NCBI RefSeq assembly: GCF_000003605.2
Contig: NW_003120423.1
Location: 115,290 to 179,289, forward strand
DNA length: 64,000 bases
Origin: Saccoglossus kowalevskii
Lineage: Eukaryota; Hemichordata; Enteropneusta; Harrimaniidae
Reading direction: 5' to 3'
This document shows, in pieces, positions 38,291-50,367 of the stretch. Position 1 is the first letter of the stretch, and the number at the start of each line of letters is the position of its first letter. The notes below the pieces were generated by a model, which was not told the DNA's origin, did no database searches, and saw only the letters and a program-made list of their open reading frames with translations. Made by a program: the position numbers and the translations under genes.

Positions 38291-39426
38291 ATCAGTTGTT
38301 CGTGGAGTTGGTTGATCGAATCACGCCATGGGCTTGTAGTATCTACGAACTGAAGATAACACAGCTCATAACGTCACATGACCTACTCGCAGTGTCAAAT
38401 CAAGAGATGAATACATTAAATTTGTTTGAGGTAATTGACGTGTTAAGAAATATGTATAATTGTTTTTTTGTAACTTTAGGGTGTCATCAAATCACCGAAT
38501 CACACGTGGGGTTCTCTGAAGCATTTTATATTAAGATTAGTCTGAATTGCGAGGTAGACTTTTTTTGCAGGAACGTTGCCTTATATATTTTCGATATGCG
38601 TGATGAAATAAAACAAATAAATTCAACAACTCGTTTAGGCAAGCAGTCTCCCATGCAAGTACTAACCGATCACCTAACCACACAGCTGCATCGATTATTT
38701 GAAATTCAGCCGAATTGGCGGCTATTTCATGTTTTTGAATGTTTTTAAAACGATATCGCTTTCACATGTACCTTCTATATTTGACATATGACCTCTACCT
38801 ACTTGGAGTAACACTGCGGTAATTTAACACCAATTAACGACACATTTATTCACATTTTCGAACTTTTAACTATTGGATTTGTTGATATGATATCACAGGT
38901 AACAATCCCGAATGAAACTACCAACTTTGCAATCGCTTTTCACAATTTGTAATCAGTTTGTTCTTGATTTTTTGGTTGGCTGTTGCGATAATCTGCTTAG
39001 ATATGAGACATTCTCGGAACATTTACTAAATGTTTTCGAAATTTAACTGCGGGGTTGTCATGACAATGACTTAGGTTAAATATACAATCAGCTTCGCCAA
39101 CATTTTCTTTGCACGGTGTTTATTTATTTATTTGTTTTTATTATCGTCTTATCAGTTTACTTAAATAATAATATTTGTATACACTGCAGAAGAACAGTCT
39201 ATACGGGTTCAACCATATCAATTAGTGATGCTGTCCATTTCTAACTTGCCTTTTCATAATTTAGATGTTGTTCATTATTAATAGTTGTTTTGAGCTGGGA
39301 CATAAAAAAAGCAAAATTCGTTCTTGGGTCGCATTTATTTTGGCACCATCTCTTAAAGAGGGAGTGCATGACAATAGTTAGAATTTGGTCGATAATTAAT
39401 ATGTTTCTTCCGGTAATAAGTGTTCT

Positions 39427-40664
39427 ACGAAAGCCGAGAGAGGCCTTCTTACTTCACAGTACCAACTTCCGAGTTCCGTCTTCTAACTTCCGAGTTCCGA
39501 CTTCCAACTTCTAACTTCCGAGTTATTATTGTTGCAAACTGCAGGAGCAAAAAGTACCGTCATCTGTAGTAATGATGCTTCATAGTAGTTTCTATCATTT
39601 GTGCACAGAATTGTTTTGCATACAGGTTATGGGGTGAGATCAGCGCTAAAATTATTTTTATTTTTATATTATCTTTGCATTATGACTGGCATTGTCTAAC
39701 CATATTTTTATTGTCTTTGCATTTGAATATATTCTACCTTGGAAAGTGACCTAATAATATTCTACCCATGGACCATTCATTGTTATCTACCTTAGTTAAG
39801 ACAAGTCCACTGATTATGATCTATCTGGGGACAAGTTGCCTGATTATATGCCCTGATTATTCTACTTTGTGACACGTTCCCTGGTAATTCATTTATTCTT
39901 GTGAGTCAAATATAAGTGACAACTGCTACCCAAACAGATTAATCATAAGTCTCACCTATACTTGACGGACACTGACATTCACTTATTTTTTTCGGACATA
40001 AGGTATGGAGAAAGCGCAAGGATCGTTGGTTCCACTAAATGACATTAATTATTATTTTATATATTATTAATCATGAAATTGACTTTCATTTTATTTTAAG
40101 GGTACAAATATAATGTTATGTTTCATGTTTTCTCCGAAATCTCAGATTTTATGCTTTAACTTATATATTTATGTATATACATATCAAGACTCCTATAATT
40201 ACACATTTTAAATTTCCGACTTCTGACTTCCAATTTCCGACTTCTCAATTCTCAATTCCAAATTCTTACTTCCAAATTCTTACATCCAATTTCCGACTTC
40301 TCACTTCCAACTTCACATTTCCACTTCTCACTTCTGAATTCGAACTTGAGAGTTCTCTCTTCAGATTTGCCACTCCGTGCTTCTCATTGCAGGCCTCTAG
40401 GAATATATCAATGCATTATAAAAATAAAAACAATTTTAGCGCTGATCTCGCCCCATAACCTGTATGCAAAACAATTCTGTGCACAAATGATAGACTACTA
40501 TGTAGTTTCATCACTACAGATGACGGTACTTTTTTGCTTCTGTGGCTTGCAACAATAGTAACTCGGAAGTTCGAAGTCGAAAGTTAGAAGTCGGAACTCG
40601 GAAGTTAGAAGTCGGAACTCGGAAGTTGGAACTGTGAAGTAGGAAGGCCCCTCTCGGCTTTCGT
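39427..40664. mobile_element. Foldback-type DNA transposon, non-autonomous, 1238 bp, 8-bp target duplication
   Basis: Flanked by direct repeats AGTGTTCT (39419-39426 and 40665-40672). Ends are ACGAAAGCCGAGAGAGGCC on the left and the inverse of ACGAAAGCCGAGAGGGGCC on the right. The inverted arms run about 235 bp (to about 39660 and from about 40430) and are highly similar, including a run of ACTTCCGAGTT-like tandem units and CATACAGGTTATGGGG. The 770-bp centre is AT-rich with another ACTTCC-rich tract (40205-40380) and no transposase. Long arms with internal short repeats are typical of Foldback-like elements; an 8-bp duplication would suit hAT or P-type mobilisers, which is inference. Arms are so alike that insertion is fairly recent. 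Confidence 0.8.
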
Positions 40665-40672
40665 AGTGTTCT

Positions 40673-42699
40673 CACTTTTAATTTTTTTACAGAATAGGCA
40701 TTGGGCCTCTCAATTTCAATTAGTAGGACGACTTTCGGTTGCCCGTTATAAAGTCAAGGAAAAGTCATAGTAGTGGCAAAATGTCGTCCGCCGTTGTAAA
40801 CTATTCTTGTGGGCGCAATAACTTAGAGAATATTTAGAAAATCGCTATCAAACTTATGTATATGCTAATTAAAGACGTTTTAGACGTCCTTGCCAGTACT
40901 TGTCAAACATTTTAATGGGTTCCGATGTATGTTTATGTGCATTCATAAAACAGACGCGGTTCATTAGTTCAATATCCTGCAAAAGGAACTGCGACAATAT
41001 ACATAATATAATATATATAATTTTTGCACGTTTCTTTCTCCCCCGCCAACTGTGCTAAATAGCCTGGATTGTCGATCAGCATAACTATATACTTAATGAT
41101 GTAAACAGTATTTGAGGAACAAAACAAACAATCTCGTGGCATCCTCGCTCTCATCGAGATCTCGGCGGCTATTTCCGTCTAAGTTGTTTTAATGTAGGAA
41201 GAAAGTACGGTTAGAGACGGCCCACTCACCCGTTTTTTTTTCCTTGAGTATTCGAGTCGGTATCTTGCAATCACGATGAAACACTCGTCTCCTAAAATCA
41301 AGTAGTACATTGCCGCCAAATGTCGACAAGGGGATAATACACGCTCCCGTTTACATATCACAAAATACGATGAGATCATAAAACTGTTTTTATTTCATGA
41401 ACCTCGTTTAATATAAAGGAGAAACGAGTGAAACAAACATCACTCAATAACATCATATCAATACTATGTGACACAGTATATCATTACATTTCAAAGTGGT
41501 CTGATTAGACATTCGGTTTCTATAAAAACACGCAGATATTGCAATTGCATCGCTGTGAAAGGAATCCTGAATCTTGTTTTGAAGCACGTACTAGAAACGA
41601 TCATGTGACACCCTTGGCGCTCGTGCACGACACGAATTTCTACAACCAGTAATGACATGAAGCATTCTTACACACAAAATATACATGGTTATTTAATGCT
41701 GAAACAAGAGAACTCTTCTTGAATAATCTACATGGAAGAATTTATATCCAACAAGAGCAATGAACGTATAGAGATAAGTTTTAATGCAACCAAAAGAATG
41801 CTAAAGCGTGTGTTTATAGATGGGTTCGGCGAGTCCGACAGAACCCAATATTTTTTCGAACATAAGTTTGCACAGTGTCCACTATTCGTACTCCGAATTT
41901 AGCCTATACTTATTTGTCGCCGGGTGGAAGACACTTATATGAACAACTTGCTATTATTATTTTATTATCATAAACTCAATTACTGTTGCAGTAAAGCAAT
42001 CAATTCCAAGTTTATATACAACATACACTACTAACATGAAGATAAAATATTTTGACAGTTACTTTTTTTTCTGGATGCCTGCAAGGAAATATAATATGTA
42101 TTCTAATCAGGTTATTTTTGTTAGTTCAGAACACAGCATGTCACATAACTGCGATAAGCTCGTATAACTTGCAGTCATTATTCCGGGTACTGTGCTGACA
42201 AAGGACTGCAGTAAATGGAACACTGTCAGGTTGAACAAATCAATATTATAGAGTTCAATAAACGCGGTGGCTACATAAACAAATATTTTGGAGATGACAT
42301 CACACACGCATGTTTGGTTAACACGACGTTGAAGTATTATTTAGGATCAACAACTAGACATTATGAACATATACTATAGAAATTTTACAAATACATTTTT
42401 TCACCAAATTTGTTCAGTTGTGGTAATTTCGCAATTGGCGGATCGCATGTTTACTCGGGCTCAATGTTATTTACTAGTAAGATTGTGTATGAGACGGAAG
42501 CAGTATGTGTATAAAAAGGACATCTTCTTAGCAGTATTGGACAACCACTCAACAATAAGGTAAACAAAACGACTGTCTGATAGCAGAATATAACACTATC
42601 AAGAAATTACATATATCAGAGAATATACCGATTAATACAAATCGTAAATCAAATCACGTCACATTCAACGCATTGGGTTGTCAGCTATCAAAGCCAACA
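40673..42699. other. Spacer, no gene recognised
   Basis: AT-rich sequence between the foldback element and the retroelement fossil. Short frames only; nothing supportable. Confidence 0.45.
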
Positions 42700-43160
42700 A
42701 TCACTCAACGCCATCTAGTCGGTTCATAGTGTAGTATAATTAGTCTATGCAGTACTTGATTGACACTGGAAAACATATACTTCTCAGTTTTCAAATCATT
42801 ATTTAATCTTGTGTAATCTACACAAATTATAAAATCAACTATATCTCCATTTGTAGCTTTCTCATGTACCGGCACTACGAGAAAATTAAGTAGGCTCACT
42901 GACCTTAGACATACATCATCATGTTCTAACCTTTGTAATTTCTGTCTTAATAATCTATACAGAGGAACCTCCCTGTTTGTATTGACAACATGGGGAATAA
43001 ACCAGAAAATAACTGTGGGTGTTAGTTTTCAGTCTGTACATTATTAAATTCTCACTACATAACACTGCCGTAATAGCAATATTATTAAACTCTAAGACTT
43101 TCAAAAACGCCTCGCCTGTCATTAAGTCAAACATACAATTTTTTTTACTGAACAATGAAT
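42700..43160 (-). mobile_element. Ty3/gypsy-type LTR retrotransposon fossil, reverse transcriptase fragment
   Basis: The reverse strand shows a short stretch typical of the start of a Ty3/gypsy reverse transcriptase, with VVPVHEK and ICVDYTRLN in the usual spacing. It is a small, broken remnant of several hundred base pairs with a few breaks; no LTRs, integrase or gag parts were seen nearby. It looks old. Confidence 0.55.
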
Positions 43161-45049
43161 CTAAACATTAATGTCATGACTGCTTTAAATTCAAATACTT
43201 CCTAGTAAGTTTTGTCAACCAATATTTCTACAATATTAAGTACTTCGCAAATTAAATTTGCAATCCTGGTATTTGATGTTGTACAGTAAAACGCATTGAT
43301 GATTTGATTTTAACTACTATTTCGTAAAAACGTTGCAATCGTTGGTAATATGTAATATTCAAACTTTAAATAAAATAAACAAAACATGTTTCATACAGAG
43401 ACATATCGATAACGCTGGGATGTTTTTGACAGATGTATGAGTCTTAAAATCTTCCATTAGGGATTTTTTGAAAAGACAGCTGTCTGGTGTTATTCGCTCC
43501 AGACTGGAACAACTATGCAAATACTATCTGCTTAGCAAAGTAACTCTAAGCAAACTTAGCAATCTTTCTCTAATATAAACTAATTCTCTCAAATCACTGT
43601 GAACATATGTATACAAAAGACACAAGATATTGTTTGGCAATTAAGGTGATGATTCAAATTATATTGTTAGTTGTAAATAGACATATAAATGCAATTACTG
43701 AATGTTGCTTTGGTAAACTTCGATCGTGTCTCAGTAGTGTGAGTTTGAAGTGATATCGCTCTGTTAAGATCAAATTGCAATGGATCAGTACTGTAAGTGT
43801 AAGTGGGCTAAACAAAATATAATCATTACGCGATCGCAGTATCCCCTACAATGTGTCAGCAGTCATTAGTGATGTGCACGTTCACTGCGAGTCATCACAT
43901 GACTTCTACTTACATCTATTTCATGGTTCTCAACAAGCCTTTGTGAAATGCTAACACCAGAGAACTAAAACAGAAAAATAGCATGAGGTTTTAAAATAGT
44001 CAAATAAAGAGGATATAATGAACACATTGTGAAATCACGTAAATCGTGACCTTAAAAGAAATCACGCACACCACTGAGGAAGCTGTGTAGCAATATGTTA
44101 CATCAACCTGGGGAAAGGCAAATGAAGCTTATTTCGATGGCATTAATGATATCTGGATTTACCTCATGAGTGATGTGATTCGGTGTAGTCGCCTTAGAGA
44201 GTTTAAAACATCGGATAATTGGAGTTACTTTGGAATATTGGTTCAGGCGCCTCATTTTATTTTAAAGTCTCAACCAGTCACTATTTGGAGAGTAACATGT
44301 CGTGTAAAATTTTATCAAAATTGAACCGCTCCTTCAGGGCATCAAGATAATGTACTTCTTTCACATCCATATATTCGTGCATACTTCATATGAGAACAAC
44401 TACAGATCGAATCACGGGTTGTTAACCGTTTAGCATGCTCTGGTTAACAATTGATCAGAACATTCAGTTAGTATTAGCATGGTTTGTGTAATAGTATTCT
44501 TATTGGAAAGGGCTGAAGAACTAGATTAGTAAATTGTGCATGAACTAAAGTCCGATTTAGGTATAAGCTCCATTTTTGTATATTTTTTTTTTTTTTTGAA
44601 TAATTTTGCTTTACTTGCCGTTATTGAGCAAATCCCGCCTAATAGTCAACTACTTATAGCACGGATTACAGACTTCTCAAAATATAACGTGGTAAATAAC
44701 AACAAACAACCAAAAGAACTTACCGAAAACTATGTTTGCGGCGATGAAAGTTTACTGACTGAAACTAGTACCTTCATTCGTTATCTGAACTAACATGGCT
44801 GATGGATTCATAAAAATTGTTAGCCGTCTGGATCACAATTTTACTGTGTTCGGGAACCGCGTCTCAATCTGTGATTGGCTATAGAGGACTTCAATGTGCT
44901 CTGTGTGCTCTGCCTAATACAATGTTTAATGTAAGCTCATCTAGTTTTTTTGTTTTTCTTTTATTATGCAGGCTCAGGATGAATGGGACACTTTTAGTTC
45001 TAGTTTTGGATATTTTGTATTAGATTGCATGGGTAAATCAGTTTCACTG
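43161..45049. other. Spacer, no gene recognised
   Basis: AT-rich, with a T-run at about 44584-44598. Short unrelated frames; nothing supportable. Confidence 0.4.
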
Positions 45050-46265
45050 GAATATGGAGCCTATGACAGCCAGGTACTGGATCATGTCAGATAGTATGTC
45101 AGTTCTGTAACAATCCGATATCCCGATATTTGGGCCATATGACAATCAGGTACACTAGCATCTAGAGCCTACGACCTGTGGCAGCCAAATATAATAGCTC
45201 CTAGAACTGACCAGGTACACGTGGCATCTATGACCAATGATTGGTGCCCAAAGTCCAGAACGTTTACCAGTCAGGTACAGAGGTATATAGAATGTGTGAC
45301 AATTGGGTTCACTTTGGAGATGACAAGAACATCAATAATGTGTGATATATGTGGATTGGGGGATTTTCCGTACAACTGCGAGATCTCGCGAGATGCATGA
45401 AAGACGCGCGTCGAACGTCTGCCGCAAAAATCGAACGATTTGATTTTGAACTCGAATTTCTTTATTTCGTAGCGCACATCGACCGGCCGATCTTCGACAG
45501 AGGAATATTGCATTCGAATATCCTCACTTAATCGAAATTGCCCATCATCAAATGTGTACAGCACATTATTGACATGGAAATGTTCCCCAAAATACTGTTT
45601 TTACGTTCGATTTCACGCATACGCATGATTCTCGCAGTGAACGGAAAATGGTCTATTGTTACAAACTGGTACCATCATGATGGTGTCTTATCTTTTGACA
45701 ATCCGGTAGTCAAAAATCTTGGACCTGTAATAATCTGATATCATGGCATTTGACAACCAGATAGCCTCATATTTGGGAGTCAGTGAAAATCGTATACCAT
45801 AAAATTTGGGTCGTGTGGGAAAGCAGGTGTTCTGGTATTTTGGTCAGATACACTGGTATTTGGGAACTGTAGAGGATTCTATCACAATCATGTACCCCGG
45901 TATTTTAGCCCTGTGGCAATTATGTGTCTTGGTATTTGGGGCGTGTACTAATCAGATACATGGCATTTGGGGTCAATGACCGGATATGCTGGTATTGGTG
46001 ACTGTGACAATCAAAGATCCAGGTATTTTGGGCATTAGGAAATCAAAGGCCCTGGTTTTCAGGGCCTGTGACAATCACGTGTCCTAGTATGCTGGAACTG
46101 TGGCAATGACTTTTACTGGCATTTATGATGTATGGTAATCAGGCACACTGGTATTCAGGTTCCGTAACATTCAGGTATCCTAATGCCTGGAATCTGCAAC
46201 AATGAGGTTACGTGACAATTAGCTCAGGATATGTGACAATCAAACACCCTGGTGTCTAGGGATTT
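45050..46265. repeat. Decayed minisatellite, unit about 32-36 bp, in two blocks
   Basis: Many degenerate copies of a unit resembling CTGGTATTTGGGGCCTGTGA followed by CAATCAGGTAC. Blocks at about 45050-45300 and 45690-46265 are split by about 390 bp of unrelated, CpG-richer sequence. Copies differ strongly, so the array is old. Non-coding. Confidence 0.7.
45300..45690. other. CpG-rich block interrupting the minisatellite
   Basis: Contains TCTCGCGAGA, GACGCGCGTCGAACG and CGACCGGCCGATCTTCG; much richer in CpG than its surroundings. Both strands have frames of 60-97 codons but no recognisable family. Probably an insertion; origin unknown. Confidence 0.4.
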
Positions 46266-46489
46266 TGTCTTACCTCTACCAAATTCAGTTAAACTCACAT
46301 ATTATAACTTATAATAATGTATAAATGAATAATGTAATAATGTAATAATGAATCTTGTTCATTTCAGTCTAACAATATGAGATAATTCATTACTAATGAC
46401 AACATTCCAAAATAATTTGTGTTACACAAACAATCCAAATAAAATGTTTAATTATAATATAATAATGTCGATTAAATACAATAATGTGT

Positions 46490-46810
46490 AAAATCAAAAT
46501 TACGGGCACACCACGAATATATAAACTTGAAACACGGGATTCGAACATCACACTGTCCAGCTTGTAATATCTCTTACAATGACTGAATGCACATGTGCAA
46601 TTCGAATCTCTGACGTTACAAACATGGAGCATAATGTAATTCTGTGCACAAATAACCTGTAAAATCGTGATCATAACGACTTACCCGGTTACAAACTTCC
46701 TCAGGACAAATCTGTTCACCAGCAGTGAAGAACACTTGAGTGGAAGTAAAATAAATTGCCATTGTAAGCATATGCACCCCCTGTTATGCTACACTACACT
46801 GTCCTTAAAA
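46490..46810. repeat. Dispersed repeat, second copy
   Basis: Matches parts of 19165-19330 (GTTACAAACTTCCTC, CGAATATATAAACTTGAAAC). It also holds an inverted pair GATTCGAA / TTCGAATC around 46548-46610 and the palindrome TGCACATGTGCA. The GGGATTCGAACAT stretch loosely resembles a tRNA B box, so a SINE relation is possible. Confidence 0.35.
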
Positions 46811-47553
46811 AAGGCACCTTGAAATAGTGTTTAGTAAATGCGTTCTTACCATGACTAGATTAGTATGAGCAAAAGTTAAAGATAAAGAAATGAGAATTTG
46901 GAAAACAAAAATCAGTTTCATGCAGTCACATCATTACAGAGATGACGACAATGATTTTCATGAATACTGCATGATCCATTCATTATTCTAACTACAGACA
47001 GGAATCTTACAAATAAATGTGATAATAATAACATGTGTGCGTGTGTGTGTTAGTGTGTATTCTCATTTTTCGGTATCACGTACAGCTCTGATATCAGATG
47101 CTAACTTGTTAGTGGCGAGGTCAATACACGAACTTACAAACAAGAATGTGCTTGGTTCAGCCATGCTCAGGGTTTCCGTTTCACATTTGTATTGATAGTT
47201 TAAAAAAAAAACTCTATTATTTGTTCAGGTTAAAAAATTCTACGTCTCGCCTATTATCATAAATTTTGACATTTCCAGTATTGTGTTTTCGCTTCTATTT
47301 ATTGTCAATTTTCAAGTAGAAGTAACAGCCTAATAAAGACATCCGTGTCTATTCGTCATGCCCACTAAGTAGAATGGAAATAGGTTACTGCCGTTTTCAT
47401 GGACACTTTGAAATAATTCTATATTGCAACACATGGCTAAAATGCAAATGGTGCAAACAATGTATATCCAATATATTTCGAATAATATTACTATTGTCAT
47501 CAACAGGTAATTCATATATAAGTTCATACATTGTTCTGTGTTATTAACAATAT

Positions 47554-47708
47554 AATAAGCAAATAATACCGAATAAACGGCAAGGTAAATACTACGTCAA
47601 ATTATAGTAAACACGTACTGCGTGCGTGACTCGAACCGGCGCTCGCGTACGGCACCAAATCGCCTAGCTTCACGCCACTACACGCCAACAGCAACTATGA
47701 ATTTAAAA
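47554..47708 (-). mobile_element. tRNA-derived SINE, 155 bp, with 13-bp target duplication
   Basis: Flanked by TTATTAACAATAT at 47541-47553 and 47709-47721, and exactly absent from the paired position in the segmental duplicate (TTATTCACAATATGTTGGGC). On the reverse strand it reads tRNA-like: TAGTGGCGTGAAGCTAGGCG as an A-box-type region and GGTTCGAGTCA as a near-perfect B box. The tail after the tRNA-like head is AT-rich. Small enough to be a short or truncated SINE. Confidence 0.8.
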
Positions 47709-49143
47709 TTATTAACAATATGTTTGGCACCTTCATAAATTACAGAGTCGCTAGACTTGTTGAATCTACTTCAATATGTGTAATAAATACACGTGACACT
47801 CGTAGTGTTATAGCTAGTTGATCGGCAGTATACATTACACAAAGACCTGCTTAAAGACAGCGTACTAGCATGGTATCACGCAGACATTCCTGCTGGGCAC
47901 AATATTTCATCAACACTTCAAGGTGCACTTGGAAATATAGAAGAGTTCCAAAACTGATTCAATCAATGATAACGGCAATAAGTTAAAGGTATTGTATCAG
48001 TTTTTGTCTTTGAGATTTTGCATGTTTTTGCTCTCTGACAAACCTAGTCTATAACATATTACATTCGGGATGAACAATTCTGATGAATAACTTACTGTAT
48101 TTGCCGCACCCTTTTAAAAAAAACGAGTGATAAGGTTTGCTTGCTTCACGCCTGTCAACTTGGTTTGCCAAATTGCGTTTATTGTTGATCGTGTTAGAAG
48201 CCTCGCTAGTTGCACGGGAAAATTCGTGTAAATAGCACAGTAGCCGTAATTGTTTAATGTGATAAAAGGAATCGATCTACCGTACGAGAAAACATTGAAT
48301 GATTGATATTTATAATTGCGACTCAGTCGACACAGAACAGCTTGTTATTTATCCTGTGATACTATATGTTAATTAAAGAATCCACTGCTCCATATAAAAC
48401 ACATGTGGGCATGAATCCTGCATTGCGTGTATACTTATAGTGACAGTTTAGTGTACGTTCACGTTGTTTGCCAGGTACACTGCCATTCGCATATTCATCA
48501 TTTTCTTAAAATTTATTGTTTTTTTCAATTGCCACATAGTTGATAAATAACTAAATAAATCATTCATACAACCTATAACTCGCACCCTCTAGTGACGAAG
48601 CAATTACGTGACGTAGATCAGTTTAAAACGGAACACCGTTTACAGCTTCGATATTATTTTGATCTGTTGTCGTGTATATCCTCAATGATGGACGTCTTCA
48701 TATTCACTCAGGGCGGTCTAGAAGTGTGTTCCAACTCTCATCGGACATGTACTGAAACAAGCCAGTAGACTGGTTGGCGATCCGCTCCGCTCAAAAACAA
48801 GCAATATGTTTTTGGCTGTTTGCATGGTGTGACATAAATGTGAAGCTAACGTCGGTTTATAACTAAATGGGCTCGGATACGAAGTTCGCAAACACAATTC
48901 AGTCTTTAGAAGTCACTTAGTTTATTACTAGGACGTATTCTGCTGTTACATTTATAATTTCCAACCGTTTTGCGATAGGATTTTCTAGAATTAAGGCAGC
49001 ATTTACAGTTCATTCAAAGTTCAAAGTTGCGTTGGGATTAAGTTGATATAGTTTAACAATGTCGGCGCCGGTGATCTCCTACCAGTGGGCAACGTAGCCA
49101 AAATAGAAAGCATGGTCATTTGAACACTGCTATTACAAAACTG

Positions 49144-49650
49144 GTAGGAGGTAATACATTTGGGGCGAAAGTATTCAAAAATCAGTTTTTGGATATTGCA
49201 ATGGCAGTGGTGGGCCAGGTTTTTTTTCCAATTAGTGACGGTACGACCTACCTGTGAAGAATGAACAAAATCAGCCGAGCCGAAAAAATCACAGAAGAGT
49301 TAAAAGCCGTTGTTGGTGAAAAGTTACCCCAACTTTAGGGTCAAATTTCTCGGTAATGAAAAAAGATATCAAACATTTAAATAGTAACTTTGTGCCCACA
49401 CTCAAGCTGAGTAGAATGAGCTATATCTGAAGTGTTTTATTCTAAATTTGTAGGAGGAGATACATTTGGCGCGAAGTTATTCAAAAATCATTTTTATGGT
49501 TGTTGCTATGGCAACGGTGGGTTAAAAACAAATTTTCAGATTTTTCCTAATAACTAGGATGAAGATGTGACCTACCTGTCAAGTTTGAAAGAAATCGGCC
49601 AAGCCAAAAAAATCACAGAAGAATTCATACGTGAAAACACTGGAAATCAC
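49144..49650. repeat. Dimeric repeat, unit about 306 bp
   Basis: Two diverged direct copies. Copy 1 starts GTAGGAGGTAATACATTTGG at 49144 and copy 2 starts GTAGGAGGAGATACATTTGG at 49450; both run through CAAAATCAGCCGAGCC-like and AAAAAATCACAGAAGA motifs. Copy 2 passes directly into the CA run. Probably part of a transposon tail; no coding content. Confidence 0.6.
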
Positions 49651-49740
49651 ACACAGACACACACAGACACACACAGACACACACACACACACTCACACAC
49701 ACACACACATACACGCACACACACACACACATACACACAA
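49651..49740. repeat. (CA)n microsatellite with CACAGA variants
   Basis: About 90 bp of ACACAC with interspersed AGAC, TCAC and GCAC units. The frames open across it are artefacts of the repeat. Confidence 0.95.
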
Positions 49741-50367
49741 AACGACAAAAGTGATTATAAGGGCAATCCTAGCGGAGCAGATCGCCAATAACGACAACAA
49801 TACAATACAACTGATTCATGCATGACTTCTTTTTCATGTGCTTGAAATGGATCAGGCAGGTACATTTTACGCTGTCATGGTAACGTCTGAAAGCAGTAGA
49901 ACAGTTATATGATTGTACACGTAATACGCTTCTATGCAAGTATTATAACTATGATACATAGATACTTTCGGTTGGCGTCAATACGAGTTGTTCGGTGTAC
50001 ACCATGAGTTCCTTGTATTTGATTATGAGGTTTACGTTGCGCAGAATTTCCTTTATGGAAGCGTCAGTACTTGATAGCCCATATACCTGCCCCTTTCAGA
50101 TTTGACCAACAATTCTTGTATGGTAACTGTTTTTAGATTTGCGTTTGTGGGTTGTTTCAAGTTTGTTTCATTTGTGTTGTTATTTCTGTCTCGATGTACA
50201 CACTTGAAGCACAATTGTCAGAATCTGAACATATAGATAAACAAATCTCTTCCGATGCAATATTGCAGCAAGATAAGTATTCGAGGAATATATTGATGAC
50301 ATTTGTCTGTCGTTCTTTGACTATTTTTTTCAAGAAATCGTATCATGCCAGAATAAAAACCTGTTAG

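Larger units (their letters stand above)
47460..50200. repeat. Segmental duplication, copy 1
   Basis: Parallel to 53205-57560. Shared landmarks in the same order: ATTACTATTGTCATCAACAG, GAGTCGCTAGACTTGTTG, AAATTGCGTTTATTG, TGATCGTGTTAGAAGCCTCG, ACGAGAAAACATTGAATGAT, CTTATAGTGACAGTTT, AGTGACGA, GCTGTCATGGTAACGTCTG, AGCAGTAGAACAGTT. Identity looks like 75-85% in matched blocks. This copy carries a private SINE and a private block at about 48690-49820, which includes the dimeric repeat and the CA run. It lacks the 1.4-kb tandem duplication. Confidence 0.75.

Noticed and set aside
38296-38748. 150-codon open frame in the spacer after gene B
   Set aside because: It starts at TTG, its first ATG is well inside, there are no family motifs, and the composition is that of AT-rich spacer.
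49567-49825. Two forward frames rich in His-Thr repeats
   Set aside because: They are translations of the CA microsatellite.
50152-50367. A 71-codon frame with a hydrophobic start resembling a secreted peptide precursor, which would be tempting next to peptide receptors
   Set aside because: It begins with TTG, not ATG; the first ATG comes 14 codons later and removes the hydrophobic lead. The paired site in the segmental duplicate has a stop in this stretch, so the frame is not conserved.
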